From contig NZ_RXLQ01000014.1 in NCBI RefSeq assembly GCF_003953935.1, forward strand, positions 1 through 64,000: 64,000 nt of DNA, in the 5' to 3' direction. Positions 35,561-46,211 of the stretch are shown piece by piece. This stretch comes from Massilia atriviolacea (GTDB taxonomy: Bacteria > Pseudomonadota > Gammaproteobacteria > Burkholderiales > Burkholderiaceae_D). Position 1 is the stretch's first letter; every line of letters begins with the position of its first letter. A model generated the notes under the pieces. The model saw nothing but the letters and a program-made list of their open reading frames with translations. It was not told where the DNA came from and did not search any database. The position numbers and the translations under genes are program-made.

Positions 35561-38371
35561 TTAACCCGTGTTGCGCAGGCCGGCGGCCACGCCGTTGATG
35601 GACAGGTGGATGCCGCGATGGACCCGTTCGTCCACCTTGCCCGGTTCGCCCGACAGCGCGCGGTGGCGGTGGATCAGCTCGACCTGCAAGTGATTCAGCG
35701 GGTCGAGGTAGGCGAAGCGGTTCTGGATCGAGCGCGCCAGCAGCGGGTTGCCGGCCAGGCGTTCATGCGCGCCGGTGATCATCTCCAGGCAGCGCAGGGT
35801 GGTGCCGTGTTCGGCCGAAATGCGCTTGAAGATGCGCTCGCGCAGTTCGACGTCGGCCACCAGGCCGGCGTAGCGCGAGGCGATCGCCAGGTCGGTCTTG
35901 GCCAGCACCATGTCCATGTTCGACAGCAGGGTGGCGAAGAACGGCCACTCCTTGAACATGGCCTGCAGGGTGGCGATCTTCTCGTCGCGCCTGCCTTCCT
36001 CGGCCCATTGCGTGATGGCCGAGCCGAAGCCGTACCAGCCCGGCAGCAGCAGGCGGCACTGGCCCCAGGAAAAGCCCCAGGGAATCGCGCGCAGGTCTTC
36101 GATGCGCTTGGTCGACTTGCGCGAGGCCGGGCGCGAACCGAGATTGAGCTCGGCGATTTCGGCGATCGGCGTGGCCGAGAAAAAGTAGTCGGTGAAGCCC
36201 GGCGTTTCGTAGACCAGGTTGCGGTAAGCCTTGTAGGCGCGCTCGGAGAGGTCGGCCATGATCGCTTCGAAGCCGGCCAGCTGCTCCGCCTTGGCGCCTT
36301 CGGCCGGGTGCGGCATCAGGCTCGCCTCGAGCGTGGCGGCGACCAGCAGCTCCAGGTTGCGGCGGCCGATTTCGGCGTTCGAAAACTTGGAGGCGATGAT
36401 TTCGCCCTGTTCGGTCAGGCGGATCTGGCCGTTCACGGTGCCCGGCGGCTGCGCCAGGATCGCTTCGTACGAAGGTCCGCCGCCGCGCCCGACCGTGCCG
36501 CCCCGGCCATGGAACAGGCGCAGCTTGACGCCGGCGTCGGCGAACACCTTGACCAGGTGGATCTCGGCCTTGTACAGCTCCCAGTTGGAGGTCAGGAAGC
36601 CGCCGTCCTTGTTCGAATCGGAGTAGCCGAGCATGACTTCCTGCAGCTGGCCCTGGTGCGCGATCAGTTCCTTGACCAGCGGCAGCGCCATCCATTCGTT
36701 CATGATGCCGGCCGCGCGCTGCAGGTCGGGAATGGTCTCGAACAGCGGAATGACCATGGCGTCGAGCTGCCTGTCGCGCGGACGCAAGAGGCCCGTTTCC
36801 TTCTGCAGCAGCAGTACTTCGAGCAGGTCGGACACGGTCTCGGTGTGCGAGATGATGTAGTTGCGGATCGCGCGCTTGCCGTAGCGCTGGCGGATATCCT
36901 TGGCCGCGCGCAGGATCGCCAGTTCGGACGCGGTCTCTTCGCTCAGTTGCGCGTACGGCGAATACAGCAGGCGCGGCTGCGCCAGTTCGGCCAGCAGCAG
37001 CTGCACCTTCTGTTCTTCGGCGAGCTTGGTGTAGTCGGCTTCGACGCCGGCCGCGGCAAACAGTTCGGCCAGCACGCGCTCGTGCACGTCCGAGGTCTGG
37101 CGCATGTCGAGCGAGGCCAGGTGGAAGCCGAAAATGGCGGCGGCGCGCTGCACCGTGGCCAGGCGCGGCTTGACCAGCAGCTGGCCGTGGTTGGCGCGCA
37201 GCGAGTCGGCCAGCACGTCCAGGTCGGCGCAGAATGCGGCCGCGTCGCCATACGGCGCGGCGTGCCCGACTTCCTTGCGCAGGATGTTGGTGGCGCCGAG
37301 CGAACGCGCGGTGGCGGCCAGGCGCGCGTACATGCCGATCAGGGCCCGCCGGTAGGGCTCGTCGCTGCGGTGCGGCGACTGGTCGGGCGAGGCGTCGGCC
37401 AGCGCTTGCAGGGCCGGGCTGGCGCCGACCATCAGGGTCGAAATCGACAGCTCGGCGCCGAGCGCGTGCACTTCGTCGAGGTAGAAGTCGAGGATGGTGG
37501 TGGCCTGGCGCACCAGCGCGTGCTGCATGGTGCCGGCGTTGACGTTCGGGTTGCCGTCGCGGTCGCCGCCGATCCAGCTGCCCATCTGCACATAGGAATT
37601 GTCGATCGCGTGCGCCGCCTGGTCCGGGTAGTGGGCGGCGATTTCTTCTTCGATGTCGTCGTACAGGCCGGGCAGTTCGTGCAGGAAGGTGATGCGGTAG
37701 TAGGACAGGGCGTTGTCGATTTCGTCGGCCACGGTCAGCTTGGAGTAGCGTAGCATGCGCGTCTGCCACAGGGTGGCGATGCGGGCGTGCAGCAGCTGCA
37801 TGTTGGCCACGCGCTCGCGCGGGGTCAGCGGCAGGTCGCGTTCGGCCAGCAGGCGCGCGATGTCGTGCTCGGCGTCGAGAATGCTCTTGCGCTGCACTTC
37901 GGTCGGGTGCGCCGTCAGGACCGGGGCGATCAGGGCGTCGCCGAAGAAGGTGCGCACGGTGTCGCTGGCGACGCCGGCCGCTTTCAGCTTGGACAGGGCG
38001 AAGCTGACGCTGCCCTGCTGCGGGGCCGACCCGGCCAGCAGGTGGGCGCGGCGGCGGCGGATGTGGTGCTGGTCTTCGGCGATATTAGCCAGGTGCGAAA
38101 AATACGAAAACGCGCGCACCACCGAAATGGTCTGCTCGCGCGTGAGCTTGTGCAGCAGGGCGGTCAGGTCCTGGCCGGCCTGGGCGTCGTCTTCGCGCCG
38201 GAACCGCACCGCCGTCTGGCGGATGGTCTCGACGACATCGAAGACGGCTTCGCCTTCCTGGTCGCGCAGCACGTCGCCGAGCAGGCGGCCGAGCAGGCGG
38301 ATATCTTCTTTCAGCGGGGCGTCCTTGTCGAGGACTGGAGGGTTTTCTTGTGCAGCGGATGAATTTACCAT
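35561..38371 (-). CDS. ppc: Phosphoenolpyruvate carboxylase
   Basis: Anaplerotic enzyme forming oxaloacetate from PEP and bicarbonate. 936 residues, near the usual 880-930. Key motifs: [14 protein letters not shown] (catalytic His), [38 protein letters not shown] and the conserved C-terminal GLRNTG. I choose ATG 38371; the frame is open further upstream to 38680 but this would cover the hemC start. Divergent from hemC with about 130 bases between. Confidence 0.96.
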   Translation of the reverse strand: MVNSSAAQENPPVLDKDAPLKEDIRLLGRLLGDVLRDQEGEAVFDVVETIRQTAVRFRREDDAQAGQDLTALLHKLTREQTISVVRAFSYFSHLANIAEDQHHIRRRRAHLLAGSAPQQGSVSFALSKLKAAGVASDTVRTFFGDALIAPVLTAHPTEVQRKSILDAEHDIARLLAERDLPLTPRERVANMQLLHARIATLWQTRMLRYSKLTVADEIDNALSYYRITFLHELPGLYDDIEEEIAAHYPDQAAHAIDNSYVQMGSWIGGDRDGNPNVNAGTMQHALVRQATTILDFYLDEVHALGAELSISTLMVGASPALQALADASPDQSPHRSDEPYRRALIGMYARLAATARSLGATNILRKEVGHAAPYGDAAAFCADLDVLADSLRANHGQLLVKPRLATVQRAAAIFGFHLASLDMRQTSDVHERVLAELFAAAGVEADYTKLAEEQKVQLLLAELAQPRLLYSPYAQLSEETASELAILRAAKDIRQRYGKRAIRNYIISHTETVSDLLEVLLLQKETGLLRPRDRQLDAMVIPLFETIPDLQRAAGIMNEWMALPLVKELIAHQGQLQEVMLGYSDSNKDGGFLTSNWELYKAEIHLVKVFADAGVKLRLFHGRGGTVGRGGGPSYEAILAQPPGTVNGQIRLTEQGEIIASKFSNAEIGRRNLELLVAATLEASLMPHPAEGAKAEQLAGFEAIMADLSERAYKAYRNLVYETPGFTDYFFSATPIAEIAELNLGSRPASRKSTKRIEDLRAIPWGFSWGQCRLLLPGWYGFGSAITQWAEEGRRDEKIATLQAMFKEWPFFATLLSNMDMVLAKTDLAIASRYAGLVADVELRERIFKRISAEHGTTLRCLEMITGAHERLAGNPLLARSIQNRFAYLDPLNHLQVELIHRHRALSGEPGKVDERVHRGIHLSINGVAAGLRNTG

Positions 38372-38498
38372 GTTGGACCACAGAGTGAAAGTTGGTGCAA
38401 AGGCTTCTGGCCAGGTTCTGCAAAGGGGACGCATGATAAAATTTGTGATCTTATGCATGTGCCGATGACTGCCATAACCGGTTTGAGGTTTTACGACA

Positions 38499-39545
38499 GT
38501 GAAAGAATCCGTTTTGAAAGCAACTGAATTGACTGGTACGCCTTCGCGTCCGCAGCAGCCCTCCAAGCTCATTATCGCTTCGCGCGAGAGCAGGCTCGCC
38601 ATGTGGCAGGCAGAGCATGTTCGCGCGCAATTGGCTTTATTATATCCGCAGTGCAGCATCGAGATTCTGGGAATGACCACCCGGGGCGATCAGATCCTGG
38701 ACCGCACTTTATCAAAGGTCGGCGGCAAGGGCCTGTTCGTCAAGGAACTCGAAGTGGCCATGGCCGAAGGACGGGCCGACCTGGCCGTGCATTCGCTCAA
38801 GGACGTGCCGATGGACTTGCCGGAAGGCTTCGAACTGGCCGCCGTGCTGGAACGCGAAGACCCGCGCGACGCCTTCGTGTCGAACGACTTCGGCAGCCTG
38901 GACGAACTGCCGCCGGGCGCGGTGGTCGGCACCAGCAGCCTGCGCCGCCAGTCGCTGATCGCGGCGCGCTACCCGCACCTGACGATCAAGCCGCTGCGCG
39001 GCAACCTGGACACGCGCCTGGGCAAGCTCGACCGCGGCGACTACGCCGCCATCATCCTCGCTGCCGCCGGGCTCAAGCGCCTGGGGCTGCCGCAGCGCAT
39101 CCGCTCGCTGATGGACCCGGCGCACTCGCTGCCGGCCGCCGGGCAGGGCGCGATGGCGATCGAAATCGTGTCGGGCCGCACCAACGGGGTCGACCTGCGT
39201 GCCGTGCTGGCGCCGCTGAACCATGTGCCGACGGCGCAGCGGGTGGCGGCCGAACGCAAGGTTTCCAAGGTATTCGGCGGCAGCTGCCAGATTCCGCTGG
39301 CGGCCTACGCCACCATCGACGATGGCGTGATGCACCTGCGCGCCATGGTCGCCACGCCGGACGGCAAGCGCAGCGCGCACGCCGAACTGCATGGCCCGGC
39401 CGACGACCCGGAACTGCTGGGACAGCAAGTGTCGGACCTGCTCGACACGCAAGATGCGCGCGCGATCCTGGCCGACTGCAAGGCCGACGCCGCCGCAGCG
39501 GACGAGGCCGCCTCAGCGCCACCGGCGCCGCTTGCCGATGCCTGA
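38499..39545 (+). CDS. hemC: Hydroxymethylbilane synthase (porphobilinogen deaminase)
   Basis: Polymerises four porphobilinogens to hydroxymethylbilane. 348 residues, with [65 protein letters not shown] and [12 protein letters not shown], whose Cys holds the dipyrromethane cofactor. The start is a GTG at 38499; a little downstream a TTG is also possible, and the conserved domain begins about residue 22. First gene of hemC-hemD-hemX-hemY; it overlaps hemD by eight bases. Confidence 0.95.
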   Translation: MKESVLKATELTGTPSRPQQPSKLIIASRESRLAMWQAEHVRAQLALLYPQCSIEILGMTTRGDQILDRTLSKVGGKGLFVKELEVAMAEGRADLAVHSLKDVPMDLPEGFELAAVLEREDPRDAFVSNDFGSLDELPPGAVVGTSSLRRQSLIAARYPHLTIKPLRGNLDTRLGKLDRGDYAAIILAAAGLKRLGLPQRIRSLMDPAHSLPAAGQGAMAIEIVSGRTNGVDLRAVLAPLNHVPTAQRVAAERKVSKVFGGSCQIPLAAYATIDDGVMHLRAMVATPDGKRSAHAELHGPADDPELLGQQVSDLLDTQDARAILADCKADAAAADEAASAPPAPLADA

Positions 39546-40308
39546 TCCCGTCATCATCACCCGTCCGCTGGCGCAGGCCGGCGCGCTGGCCGAGCAGGTG
39601 ACGGCGCTCGGGCGCGAGGCGGTGCTGCTGCCGCTGCTGGACATTGCGCCGCTGGACGACCAGGGCCCGCTCAAGGCGGCGCTGGCCGGCATGCACGACT
39701 GCGCGATGGTGGCTTTCGTCTCGCCCAACGCGATCGACGCCGCCTTCGCCCACATTACGGTGTGGCCGACCTGGGTGACCCTGGCGGTGCTGGGCGAGGG
39801 CAGCCGCGCGGCACTGGAGCGGCATGGCATCAACAACAACACGGCCACCATCGTCAGTCCGCGCGACCCCGCCCGCAGCGACTCGGAAAACCTGCTGGAG
39901 ACGCTCGACCTGGCGGCCCTGGCCGGCCAGAAAGTGCTGATCGTGCGCGGCGAAAGCGGGCGCGAGCTGATGGCCGACGGCCTGCGCGCGGCCGGCGTCA
40001 TCGTCGCCACCGTGCCGGCCTACCGCCGCAGCGTGCCGCCCCTGACCGAGGCGCTGGCGCAGCAGCTGCGCAGCGTGCTGGAGCGCGAGAACGACTGGAT
40101 CGTCACCAGTTCGGAAGCGCTGCGCGGGCTGGTGGCGCTGGTCGCGCAGATGGGCGACCCCGCCCTTGTGGAAAAAATGCAACAACAGCATCTGATCGTG
40201 CCGCATGCCCGTATTGCCGAAACGGCAACTGGGCTGGGCTTGCACCGGTTGACGCTGTGCGGATCAGGCGACGAACGTTTGCTTGCCGCGTTACAATCAC
40301 GAGCATGA
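39538..40308 (+). CDS. hemD: Uroporphyrinogen-III synthase
   Basis: Cyclises hydroxymethylbilane with inversion of ring D. 256 residues. The family is poorly conserved, but [54 protein letters not shown] and [12 protein letters not shown] are typical. ATG 39538 starts inside hemC, and its stop overlaps the hemX ATG (ATGA). Confidence 0.92.
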   Translation: MPDPVIITRPLAQAGALAEQVTALGREAVLLPLLDIAPLDDQGPLKAALAGMHDCAMVAFVSPNAIDAAFAHITVWPTWVTLAVLGEGSRAALERHGINNNTATIVSPRDPARSDSENLLETLDLAALAGQKVLIVRGESGRELMADGLRAAGVIVATVPAYRRSVPPLTEALAQQLRSVLERENDWIVTSSEALRGLVALVAQMGDPALVEKMQQQHLIVPHARIAETATGLGLHRLTLCGSGDERLLAALQSRA

Positions 40309-41471
40309 ACGAATTGCCTACATTACCTGAACACAACGCGGCGCCCGGCGCCGCACCCCAGCCTGCTCCGGCCGACCAGTACAAGGCGCGCGCGCGCTCG
40401 TCCGGCGGCGAGAGCATGACCGAGATCCTGCAGCGCCCGATGACGGTGGTCGTCATCCTGCTGGCCCTGCTGCTGGCCGCGCACGCCTGGTCGACCCGCA
40501 GCAATCTGCTCAAGCTGCGCATGGAAATGGCCAACCGCCTGCAAAAGGGCGAAGTCGTCAATACCGAAACGAGCGTGCTGGCGCGCACCGTGCAGGACCA
40601 GACCAAGGACTTGCAGGCCAAGGTGAGCCTGCTCGAAAACCGCCAGGTCGAAGCCCAGAGCCAGCAACTGGCGCTGGAGCAGCTGTACCAGGATCTGTCG
40701 AAGAACCGCGACGAATGGGCGCTGGCCGAAATCGAGCAGGTGCTCTCGACCGCCAGCCAGCAGTTGCAGCTGGCCGGCAATGTGCAGGGCGCCCTGATCG
40801 CGCTGCAGAACGCCGACCGTTCGCTGTCGCGCTCGGACACGCCGCAGTTCATCACCATCCGCCGCGCCATCGCCGGCGATATCGACAAGCTCAAGGCCCT
40901 GCCGGCGCTGGACCTGACCGGCGTGGCGCTGCGCCTCGATAACGTGATTACCCAGGTCAACACCCTGCCGATGCTGGCCGACGAAACGCCGGCGCTGCCG
41001 GTCAAGACGGCCAAGGTGGCCAAGGCGATGGCCGCGCAGGCGGCGGTCAAGCCGGGCAGCGCTGCGGCTACTGCCGCGGCCAAGGACTCGATGCTGGACA
41101 AGGTACAGGACGTGTGGTCGAGCTGGACCGGCGAGATGTGGGATGAAATTCGTCAATTGATCCGCGTGCGCCGCGTCGACACGCCGGAAGCGCTGATGCT
41201 CTCGCCCTCGGAAACGTATTTTGTGCGCGAAAACGTCAAGCTGCGCCTGCTGAACGCGCGCATGGCGCTGCTGGCGCGCAACGAAGTCGCCTTCCGCAAC
41301 GACCTGGTGGCGGCGCAGGATGCGCTGAGCAAGTATTTCGACACGCGCGCGGGCAGCACCCAGACCGCGCAGGCGCAGTTGCGCCATGTCCAGGCCAGCA
41401 ATCTGGCGATCGAGATGCCGTCCCTGTCCGACAGCCTGAACGCCGTGCGCAACTACAAGGCGAAGCCATAA
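40305..41471 (+). CDS. hemX: HemX, uroporphyrinogen-III C-methyltransferase-like membrane protein
   Basis: 388 residues: Pro/Ala-rich cytoplasmic N-terminus, one transmembrane helix (about 46-63, TVVVILLALLLAAHAW), a coiled coil (about 75-140) and a helical periplasmic domain with ALAEIEQVLSTASQQLQLAGN. Despite the name given to the family, no methyltransferase motif is present. It is encoded with hemD and hemY in many proteobacteria, and its precise role is unsettled. Confidence 0.9.
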   Translation: MNELPTLPEHNAAPGAAPQPAPADQYKARARSSGGESMTEILQRPMTVVVILLALLLAAHAWSTRSNLLKLRMEMANRLQKGEVVNTETSVLARTVQDQTKDLQAKVSLLENRQVEAQSQQLALEQLYQDLSKNRDEWALAEIEQVLSTASQQLQLAGNVQGALIALQNADRSLSRSDTPQFITIRRAIAGDIDKLKALPALDLTGVALRLDNVITQVNTLPMLADETPALPVKTAKVAKAMAAQAAVKPGSAAATAAAKDSMLDKVQDVWSSWTGEMWDEIRQLIRVRRVDTPEALMLSPSETYFVRENVKLRLLNARMALLARNEVAFRNDLVAAQDALSKYFDTRAGSTQTAQAQLRHVQASNLAIEMPSLSDSLNAVRNYKAKP

Positions 41472-41472
41472 C

Positions 41473-42669
41473 ATGCGTCTTCTTCTCTGGTTAGTCGCGC
41501 TGATGGCAGCGGCCATCGGCATTGCCGTGACGGCACGCTTCAATCCGGGCAACGTGGTGTTTTTCTATCCGCCGCACCGGATCGACATGTCGCTCAATTT
41601 CTTCGTCGTGGTCGTGGCCCTGCTGTTCGTGGTCGTCTACGCGCTGCTGCGCGCGGCGCGCGCCACCTTCGGCATGCCGGCGCGGGTGGCCGCCTACCGC
41701 AAAGCCAAGCGCGAACGCGACGGCAACAAGGGCTTGCGCGATGCGCTCAAGGCCTTGTTCGAAGGCCGCTTCGGACATGCCGAAAAAGCCGCCATGCGCG
41801 CCGCCGAACTGCCCGAAAACGCCGGCATCGCCGCCCTGATCGGGGCGCGCGCCGCGCACCGCATGCGCCAGTCCGCGCGGCGCGACAACTGGCTGGCCGG
41901 CGTGGTGCACGACAATTCGCTGAAAACCGCGCGCCTGATGACCATGACCGAACTGCTGGTCGACGATCATCAGCCGCAGGCGGCGCTCGACGCCGTGGCC
42001 GAACTCAATGCCAGCGGCACGCGCCACATCCACGCGCTGCAATGGTCGATGAAGGCGCACCAGCAAGCCAAGAACTGGCCCGAAGTGCTGCGCCTGGTGC
42101 GCTCGCTCGACAAGCACAAGGCGCTGCATCCGGCCCTGTCGGCACGCCTGCGCGAGCTGGCCTATGACGCCTTGCTGTGCGACAGTTCGCACGACGCCGA
42201 ATCGATCCTGCGCGTCTGGTCCACCGTGCCGACCGCCGACCGGGTAAAACCCTACATCGCGGCACGCGCGGCGGCGGCCCTGAATGCGCGCGGTCTGCAC
42301 GACGAAGCGCGCGCCAGCGCCGAAGAAGCGCTGCGCGCCGACTGGGACGACCGCGTGGTGCGCGCCTACCGCGAGTCCGCCGCGCAGGCCGGCTCGCCGG
42401 CCTTGCTGGCCCAGATCGAGCATTGCGAAGCGTGGATGAAACAGCGCCCGACCGATGCCGAACTGGCGCTGACGCTCGGCTCGCTGTGCCTGAAACAGAA
42501 ACTGTGGGGCAAGGCGCAGCGTTACCTGGAACAGGCATTGTCGGACGCGACCGAGCCGCGCATGGTGCGCGAGGCGCACCTGAAACTGGCGCAGATGCAC
42601 GAAGCGCTGGGACAGCAGGAAGAGGCGAACGCGCACTTCAGGCAGTGCGCGCTGGCCAGTATTTTATAG
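41473..42669 (+). CDS. hemY: HemY, TPR membrane protein of the haem operon
   Basis: 398 residues with two N-terminal membrane helices (about 3-20 and 38-57) and a TPR-rich remainder (AEKAAMRAAELPENAG, RTVAD-like repeats, LWGKAQRYLEQALSD). This is the proteobacterial HemY, not the Bacillus protoporphyrinogen oxidase of that name. It begins one base after the hemX stop. Confidence 0.9.
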   Translation: MRLLLWLVALMAAAIGIAVTARFNPGNVVFFYPPHRIDMSLNFFVVVVALLFVVVYALLRAARATFGMPARVAAYRKAKRERDGNKGLRDALKALFEGRFGHAEKAAMRAAELPENAGIAALIGARAAHRMRQSARRDNWLAGVVHDNSLKTARLMTMTELLVDDHQPQAALDAVAELNASGTRHIHALQWSMKAHQQAKNWPEVLRLVRSLDKHKALHPALSARLRELAYDALLCDSSHDAESILRVWSTVPTADRVKPYIAARAAAALNARGLHDEARASAEEALRADWDDRVVRAYRESAAQAGSPALLAQIEHCEAWMKQRPTDAELALTLGSLCLKQKLWGKAQRYLEQALSDATEPRMVREAHLKLAQMHEALGQQEEANAHFRQCALASIL

Positions 42670-42844
42670 CCCGCCACGGCCGCCCTTGCCGCCACCGGGA
42701 GCCACCCGGGCGCGGCGGCGGCGGCCTTGACCTTATCCCCTGTGGCGCACCGCGCATCCGCATCCGCTTGCTGCAATGCACAAGCCCGCGTGAAACTTCG
42801 TTATAATGTCGGCCATTGACCCCTCAGCAATCTAAGGAAATCCC
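42670..42844 (+). promoter_or_regulatory. hemY-ppa intergenic region with candidate -10
   Basis: TATAAT at 42802-42807 lies 37 bases before the ppa start and is the likely -10; I cannot fix a -35. A GC-rich hairpin around CCGGGAGCCACCCGGG (about 42695-42712) may end the hem transcript. Confidence 0.5.
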
Positions 42845-43390
42845 ATGAGTTTGAATAAAGTCTCCTCCGGCCGCGACGTGCCGAACGATTTCAACGTGAT
42901 CATCGAAATCCCGATGAATGCCGATCCGATCAAGTACGAAGTGGACAAGGAATCGGGCGCGATTTTCGTCGACCGCTTCATGGGCACCGCCATGCACTAC
43001 CCGTGCAACTACGGCTACGTGCCGAACACCATCGCCGACGATGGCGATCCGTGCGACGTGCTGGTCATCACCCCGTTCCCGCTGATCCCTGGCGTCGTGG
43101 TCCGCTGCCGCGCCATCGGCGTGCTGAAAATGACCGACGAAGCGGGCGGCGACGCCAAGGTGCTGGCGGTTCCTGTCGATAAGATCCTGCCGATCTACAA
43201 GCACTGGCAAAAGCCGGAAGACATGAACGAACTGCGCCTGCAGCAGATCCAGCACTTCTTCGAGCACTACAAGGACCTGGAGCCGGGCAAGTGGGTCAAG
43301 GTCGAAGGCTGGGGCGGTCCCGAGGATGCCAAGGCAGAAATCATGAACGGCATCGCCGCTTACGATAAGGACAAAGCGGCAAACGCTTAA
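42845..43390 (+). CDS. ppa: Inorganic pyrophosphatase, family I
   Basis: Hydrolyses pyrophosphate to phosphate. 181 residues, as in the hexameric bacterial enzyme (E. coli 175). It has [25 protein letters not shown], the [11 protein letters not shown] segment, DGDPCDVLV with metal-binding Asp residues, and [16 protein letters not shown] lies about seven bases ahead of the ATG. Confidence 0.96.
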   Translation: MSLNKVSSGRDVPNDFNVIIEIPMNADPIKYEVDKESGAIFVDRFMGTAMHYPCNYGYVPNTIADDGDPCDVLVITPFPLIPGVVVRCRAIGVLKMTDEAGGDAKVLAVPVDKILPIYKHWQKPEDMNELRLQQIQHFFEHYKDLEPGKWVKVEGWGGPEDAKAEIMNGIAAYDKDKAANA

Positions 43391-43410
43391 GTCGTCCAGG
43401 CAGTTACCCG

Positions 43411-43463
43411 ACGCGCTCCCCACGGAGCGCGTCGTGCGTTTACGGACCCGCTTTCGCGGGTCC
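43411..43463 (+). terminator. Tandem hairpins after ppa
   Basis: Two stems: ACGCGCTCC/GGAGCGCGT (43411-43432, loop CCAC) and GGACCCGC/GCGGGTCC (43444-43463, loop TTTC). The T-tract after the second is weak. It separates ppa from the convergent protease gene. Confidence 0.65.
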
Positions 43464-43479
43464 TCGTTTCGTGGCGCGC

Positions 43480-44913
43480 TTACCAGCCTATATCCTGCAG
43501 CAGGGGATAGGTCAGGTCGTGCGGCGGAATCACGTCGTGCATCAGGTCGGCGTTGATGGACGGCTCCATCAGCTGGTTCGGCCTGGTATCGACCGAATAG
43601 TGCGATACCGACGAGCCCGGCGAGTATTCTTCCGGACTGTACATGCGCACCCGGCGCACCCAGTCGGTGCCCGACAGCCTGTCGGGATCGACCCCGAGGC
43701 TGGCGATCACGCCCGACGAGGTGCGCGAGCGCCGGTACATCACCGACTTGAGCTGCTCGCCGGTGGCCTTGTCGATGCGCACCGCAGGAATGCGCACGGC
43801 CGGGTCGCTGCCGCCCAGGCCGCTGACCGGATCGCCGGTATTTTCCATGACGATCATGCCGCGCGCCCCGGCGTTCTGCAGGATGCGCGCCTTGGTGACG
43901 AAGGGACAGGCGCCACGGTCGACCAGGGCGATATTGCCGCGCACCGCCATGGCGTTGGCCGGGCTGAGCGGCGTGCAGGCCAGGCCGCTGCCGTTGGCTT
44001 GGTCGATCACGGGCATCAGCTCGCCCGTCACCGCGTTGAGCCCGAGCTGCGGGCCGAAGGATGCCTCGCCCACCTTGTGGTTGCCGCCGGCCTGGCCCGC
44101 CGCCATGCCGCTGATGGCCAGGTTGGGCTGGGGCGCGAGCACCTGGGCGGTGACTTTGTAGAGCCGCTCGCCGTTCCACGAGAGCGTGCTGCCGCCGATG
44201 GCCGACAGGCGCCGTTCTTCGTCCTTCATGTTGACCCAGGCCTTGTTGCTGCGGATGTCGACCAGGAAGTGATCCCAGATCGATGGCGTGCCCAGGAAAA
44301 ATTCGCCCGTGCCTTCGTCGGTGAAGTTCTGGAAGCCCAGGCCGTGCGCCAGTTCGTGCAGCAGCACGGCCACCAGGTCGACCTGGTCGCCGGCCTTGCG
44401 GTCGAGTCCGAGGTAAAAGCCGGAGCCGGGCATGCAGTCGGGGAACAGGCCGAGGCGCGAGTTGAAGCGGGCGCGGATATGCGCTTCGCCCGGCGAGGCC
44501 ATGTCCTTGCCCGCCAGCTTGCTGGCCAGCGCGCCCGGATACCAGGTGCCGGCCTTGGGCGCCTTGGGGAAGTCGGAAAACACTTCGGTCGCGCCGGCCG
44601 AACCGAGCACCGCGCCCTCGGCGTTGCAGGGCAGCGGCTCGAACGAGGCGGCCACCCTGACCGGCACCGGACTGTTGAGGGTGCGGCCCCAGATGTCGGC
44701 CGCGTGCTGGAAGGCGATCAGGCGCTGCGCCCCGAGCGTGCGCCCGTGGTTGCCGCCGACCGCTTGCGCCGGCGTGGGGTCGTTGAAGCCCGCGTTGGGC
44801 GCGTTGCCGTTGACGATGGTGATGGTGGCGGCCGCCTGCGCGCCGCCGAAGCTGCAGCAGGCAAGGGCGAGGATGGCGGCGGCGTGCCGCAGGGACGTGC
44901 GCTTATTGCTCAT
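43480..44913 (-). CDS. Secreted metalloprotease-like protein with PA domain
   Basis: 477 residues, signal peptide (cut near GAQA/AATI, residue 27). The zinc motif HELAHGLGFQN (HExxHxxG) lies about residue 205. It has Asn where metzincins have the third His/Asp ligand, so the full ligand set is not clear. A PA (protease-associated) insert follows (about 310-400, ALVDRGACPFVTKARILQNAGARGMIVMEN). The C-terminal tail (HDVIPPHDLTYPLLQDIGW) is typical of this secreted family. It overlaps the small upstream gene by 11 bases. Substrate unknown. Confidence 0.78.
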   Translation of the reverse strand: MSNKRTSLRHAAAILALACCSFGGAQAAATITIVNGNAPNAGFNDPTPAQAVGGNHGRTLGAQRLIAFQHAADIWGRTLNSPVPVRVAASFEPLPCNAEGAVLGSAGATEVFSDFPKAPKAGTWYPGALASKLAGKDMASPGEAHIRARFNSRLGLFPDCMPGSGFYLGLDRKAGDQVDLVAVLLHELAHGLGFQNFTDEGTGEFFLGTPSIWDHFLVDIRSNKAWVNMKDEERRLSAIGGSTLSWNGERLYKVTAQVLAPQPNLAISGMAAGQAGGNHKVGEASFGPQLGLNAVTGELMPVIDQANGSGLACTPLSPANAMAVRGNIALVDRGACPFVTKARILQNAGARGMIVMENTGDPVSGLGGSDPAVRIPAVRIDKATGEQLKSVMYRRSRTSSGVIASLGVDPDRLSGTDWVRRVRMYSPEEYSPGSSVSHYSVDTRPNQLMEPSINADLMHDVIPPHDLTYPLLQDIGW

Positions 44914-45283
44914 GACGCTGCTCCCCGGCTGGCGCTGCGGCATCGTGATGGACAGCGTGCCGGGCGCCGGTTTCGCCTTCCAGGCAGCGCTGCACCAGCT
45001 TGCCGTCCGGCGCGCGCGCGAGCACGGAATACACCACGCCGCGCTCGCCGAGCGGCGCGCTGCGGGTGCCGTCGGCACGCACGCTCGCTTGCGCCTGCGG
45101 CGCGGCCACGCGCGGCTGCGGCAGGTGGCCCTGCATGGCGCGCAGTTCGGCGGCGCTGGCCGGACGCAGCTGGCCGGTTTGCTTGTCGCGCACCACCGCC
45201 ATGCCCTCGGATTGCTCCGCCGCCACGGCTGTCGTCGACAGGGCAGCCAGCGCGCAGCAGCTGATCAGGGTTTTACTCAACAT
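44903..45283 (-). CDS. Small exported protein of unknown function
   Basis: 126 residues with a signal peptide (MLSKTLISCCALAALSTTAVA). The mature part is hydrophilic with DKQTGQLRPASAAELRAMQ, a phrase I have seen in uncharacterised exported proteins of Oxalobacteraceae. It sits between the PEP-CTERM gene and the protease gene on the same strand, so it is probably co-expressed. Possibly a partner or propeptide-like inhibitor of the protease, but only by position. Confidence 0.6.
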   Translation of the reverse strand: MLSKTLISCCALAALSTTAVAAEQSEGMAVVRDKQTGQLRPASAAELRAMQGHLPQPRVAAPQAQASVRADGTRSAPLGERGVVYSVLARAPDGKLVQRCLEGETGARHAVHHDAAAPAGEQRHEQ

Positions 45284-45305
45284 ATCGAAAGTCTCCAGAG
45301 TTGGT

Positions 45306-45968
45306 TCACGTTATCTGCCTGCGGCGAAGCAAGACCAGACTGCCCAAGCCGGCCAGCAGCATCCAATAAGTGCCGGGTTCGGGCACCGTAGTGACTACGA
45401 CAGCGTCGAGGCCAATATAGTTCGCCGCCGAGGCGTCGCCGACGTAACGAAATGCGAAACGCCCCTGGCCGTCGTAGTTGATGCTGGAGATAACTTGCTG
45501 CCAGACAGTGGGATAGTCCGAGATGCCGCCGAGGATGCCGAGCACCGTGTTGAAGCCGCCGGTATCGCTGCCCGTGCCGGGGGAAAAGCGCACTTCGAGC
45601 GTGTCGCCGAAGCCGGTGGCGCTGGCCGAGCGGGTGAAGAACGACAGTTCGCTGGGGCCGATCAGGGTCACGACCGGGGTGATCAGCCAGTTGTCGATGC
45701 TGCCCATGCCGTTTTGCGCGCTCAGGTAATTGGCGGCGAGATAGGACGATGGCGGGCCGGACGGGGCGGGGAACACGCCCGGGTTGCCTTGCGACCAGGC
45801 CTGTCCGGGCGGCACGCTGTTGTTGACGAGGGACCAGTTGTCGAGCGTGCCGATGTCGTTGAAGTCTTCGTTGAGGACGACGATGGGTTCGATCGCGTGC
45901 GACACGGCGGGCAGCGCGGCGGCCACGGCGATGGCCGCCACGGCAATCAGTTTGTGCAGGGATTTCAT
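45306..45968 (-). CDS. PEP-CTERM sorting-signal protein
   Basis: 220 residues: signal peptide (cut near SHA/IEP), a beta-rich domain with FNDIGTLDNWSLVNN and DNWLITPVVTL like choice-of-anchor J domains, and a C-terminal PEP-CTERM signal (VPEPGTYWMLLAGLGSLVLL then RRR). Such proteins are processed by exosortase (EpsH) and linked to exopolysaccharide. No exosortase gene is seen in the window. First gene of a three-gene unit with the small exported protein and the protease. Confidence 0.88.
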   Translation of the reverse strand: MKSLHKLIAVAAIAVAAALPAVSHAIEPIVVLNEDFNDIGTLDNWSLVNNSVPPGQAWSQGNPGVFPAPSGPPSSYLAANYLSAQNGMGSIDNWLITPVVTLIGPSELSFFTRSASATGFGDTLEVRFSPGTGSDTGGFNTVLGILGGISDYPTVWQQVISSINYDGQGRFAFRYVGDASAANYIGLDAVVVTTVPEPGTYWMLLAGLGSLVLLRRRQIT

Positions 45969-46166
45969 GGTCGTTCTTTCAGCAATTGCCAGAAGGATGG
46001 CTGTTCCACTCGCGCTGGCAGGCGCGAGGCCACGGTTGACCCATCATAGGAGGGGGCAAACCGCCGGCATTGATGTGCGCTTAATGAACGGGGGGCGTTT
46101 TCGGGCGCTTCCGGGGAACTTCAATGAACAAGCGCGGTGAAGCCTGATGCGGCGGGGCAGGCGGAC

Positions 46167-46200
46167 AAAAAAAGGGCGTCCCTGCGGGCGCAGGGACGCC
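46167..46200 (-). terminator. Terminator of the liv operon
   Basis: On the minus strand an 11-bp perfect stem GGCGTCCCTGC/GCAGGGACGCC with loop GCCC, followed by seven T. It is 12 bases after the livM stop. Confidence 0.92.
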
Positions 46201-46211
46201 GTCGCGAACAG

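Noticed and set aside
40305-41471. Methyltransferase function for HemX
   Set aside because: The sequence has a membrane helix and coiled coil but none of the SAM-binding motifs of uroporphyrinogen methyltransferases.
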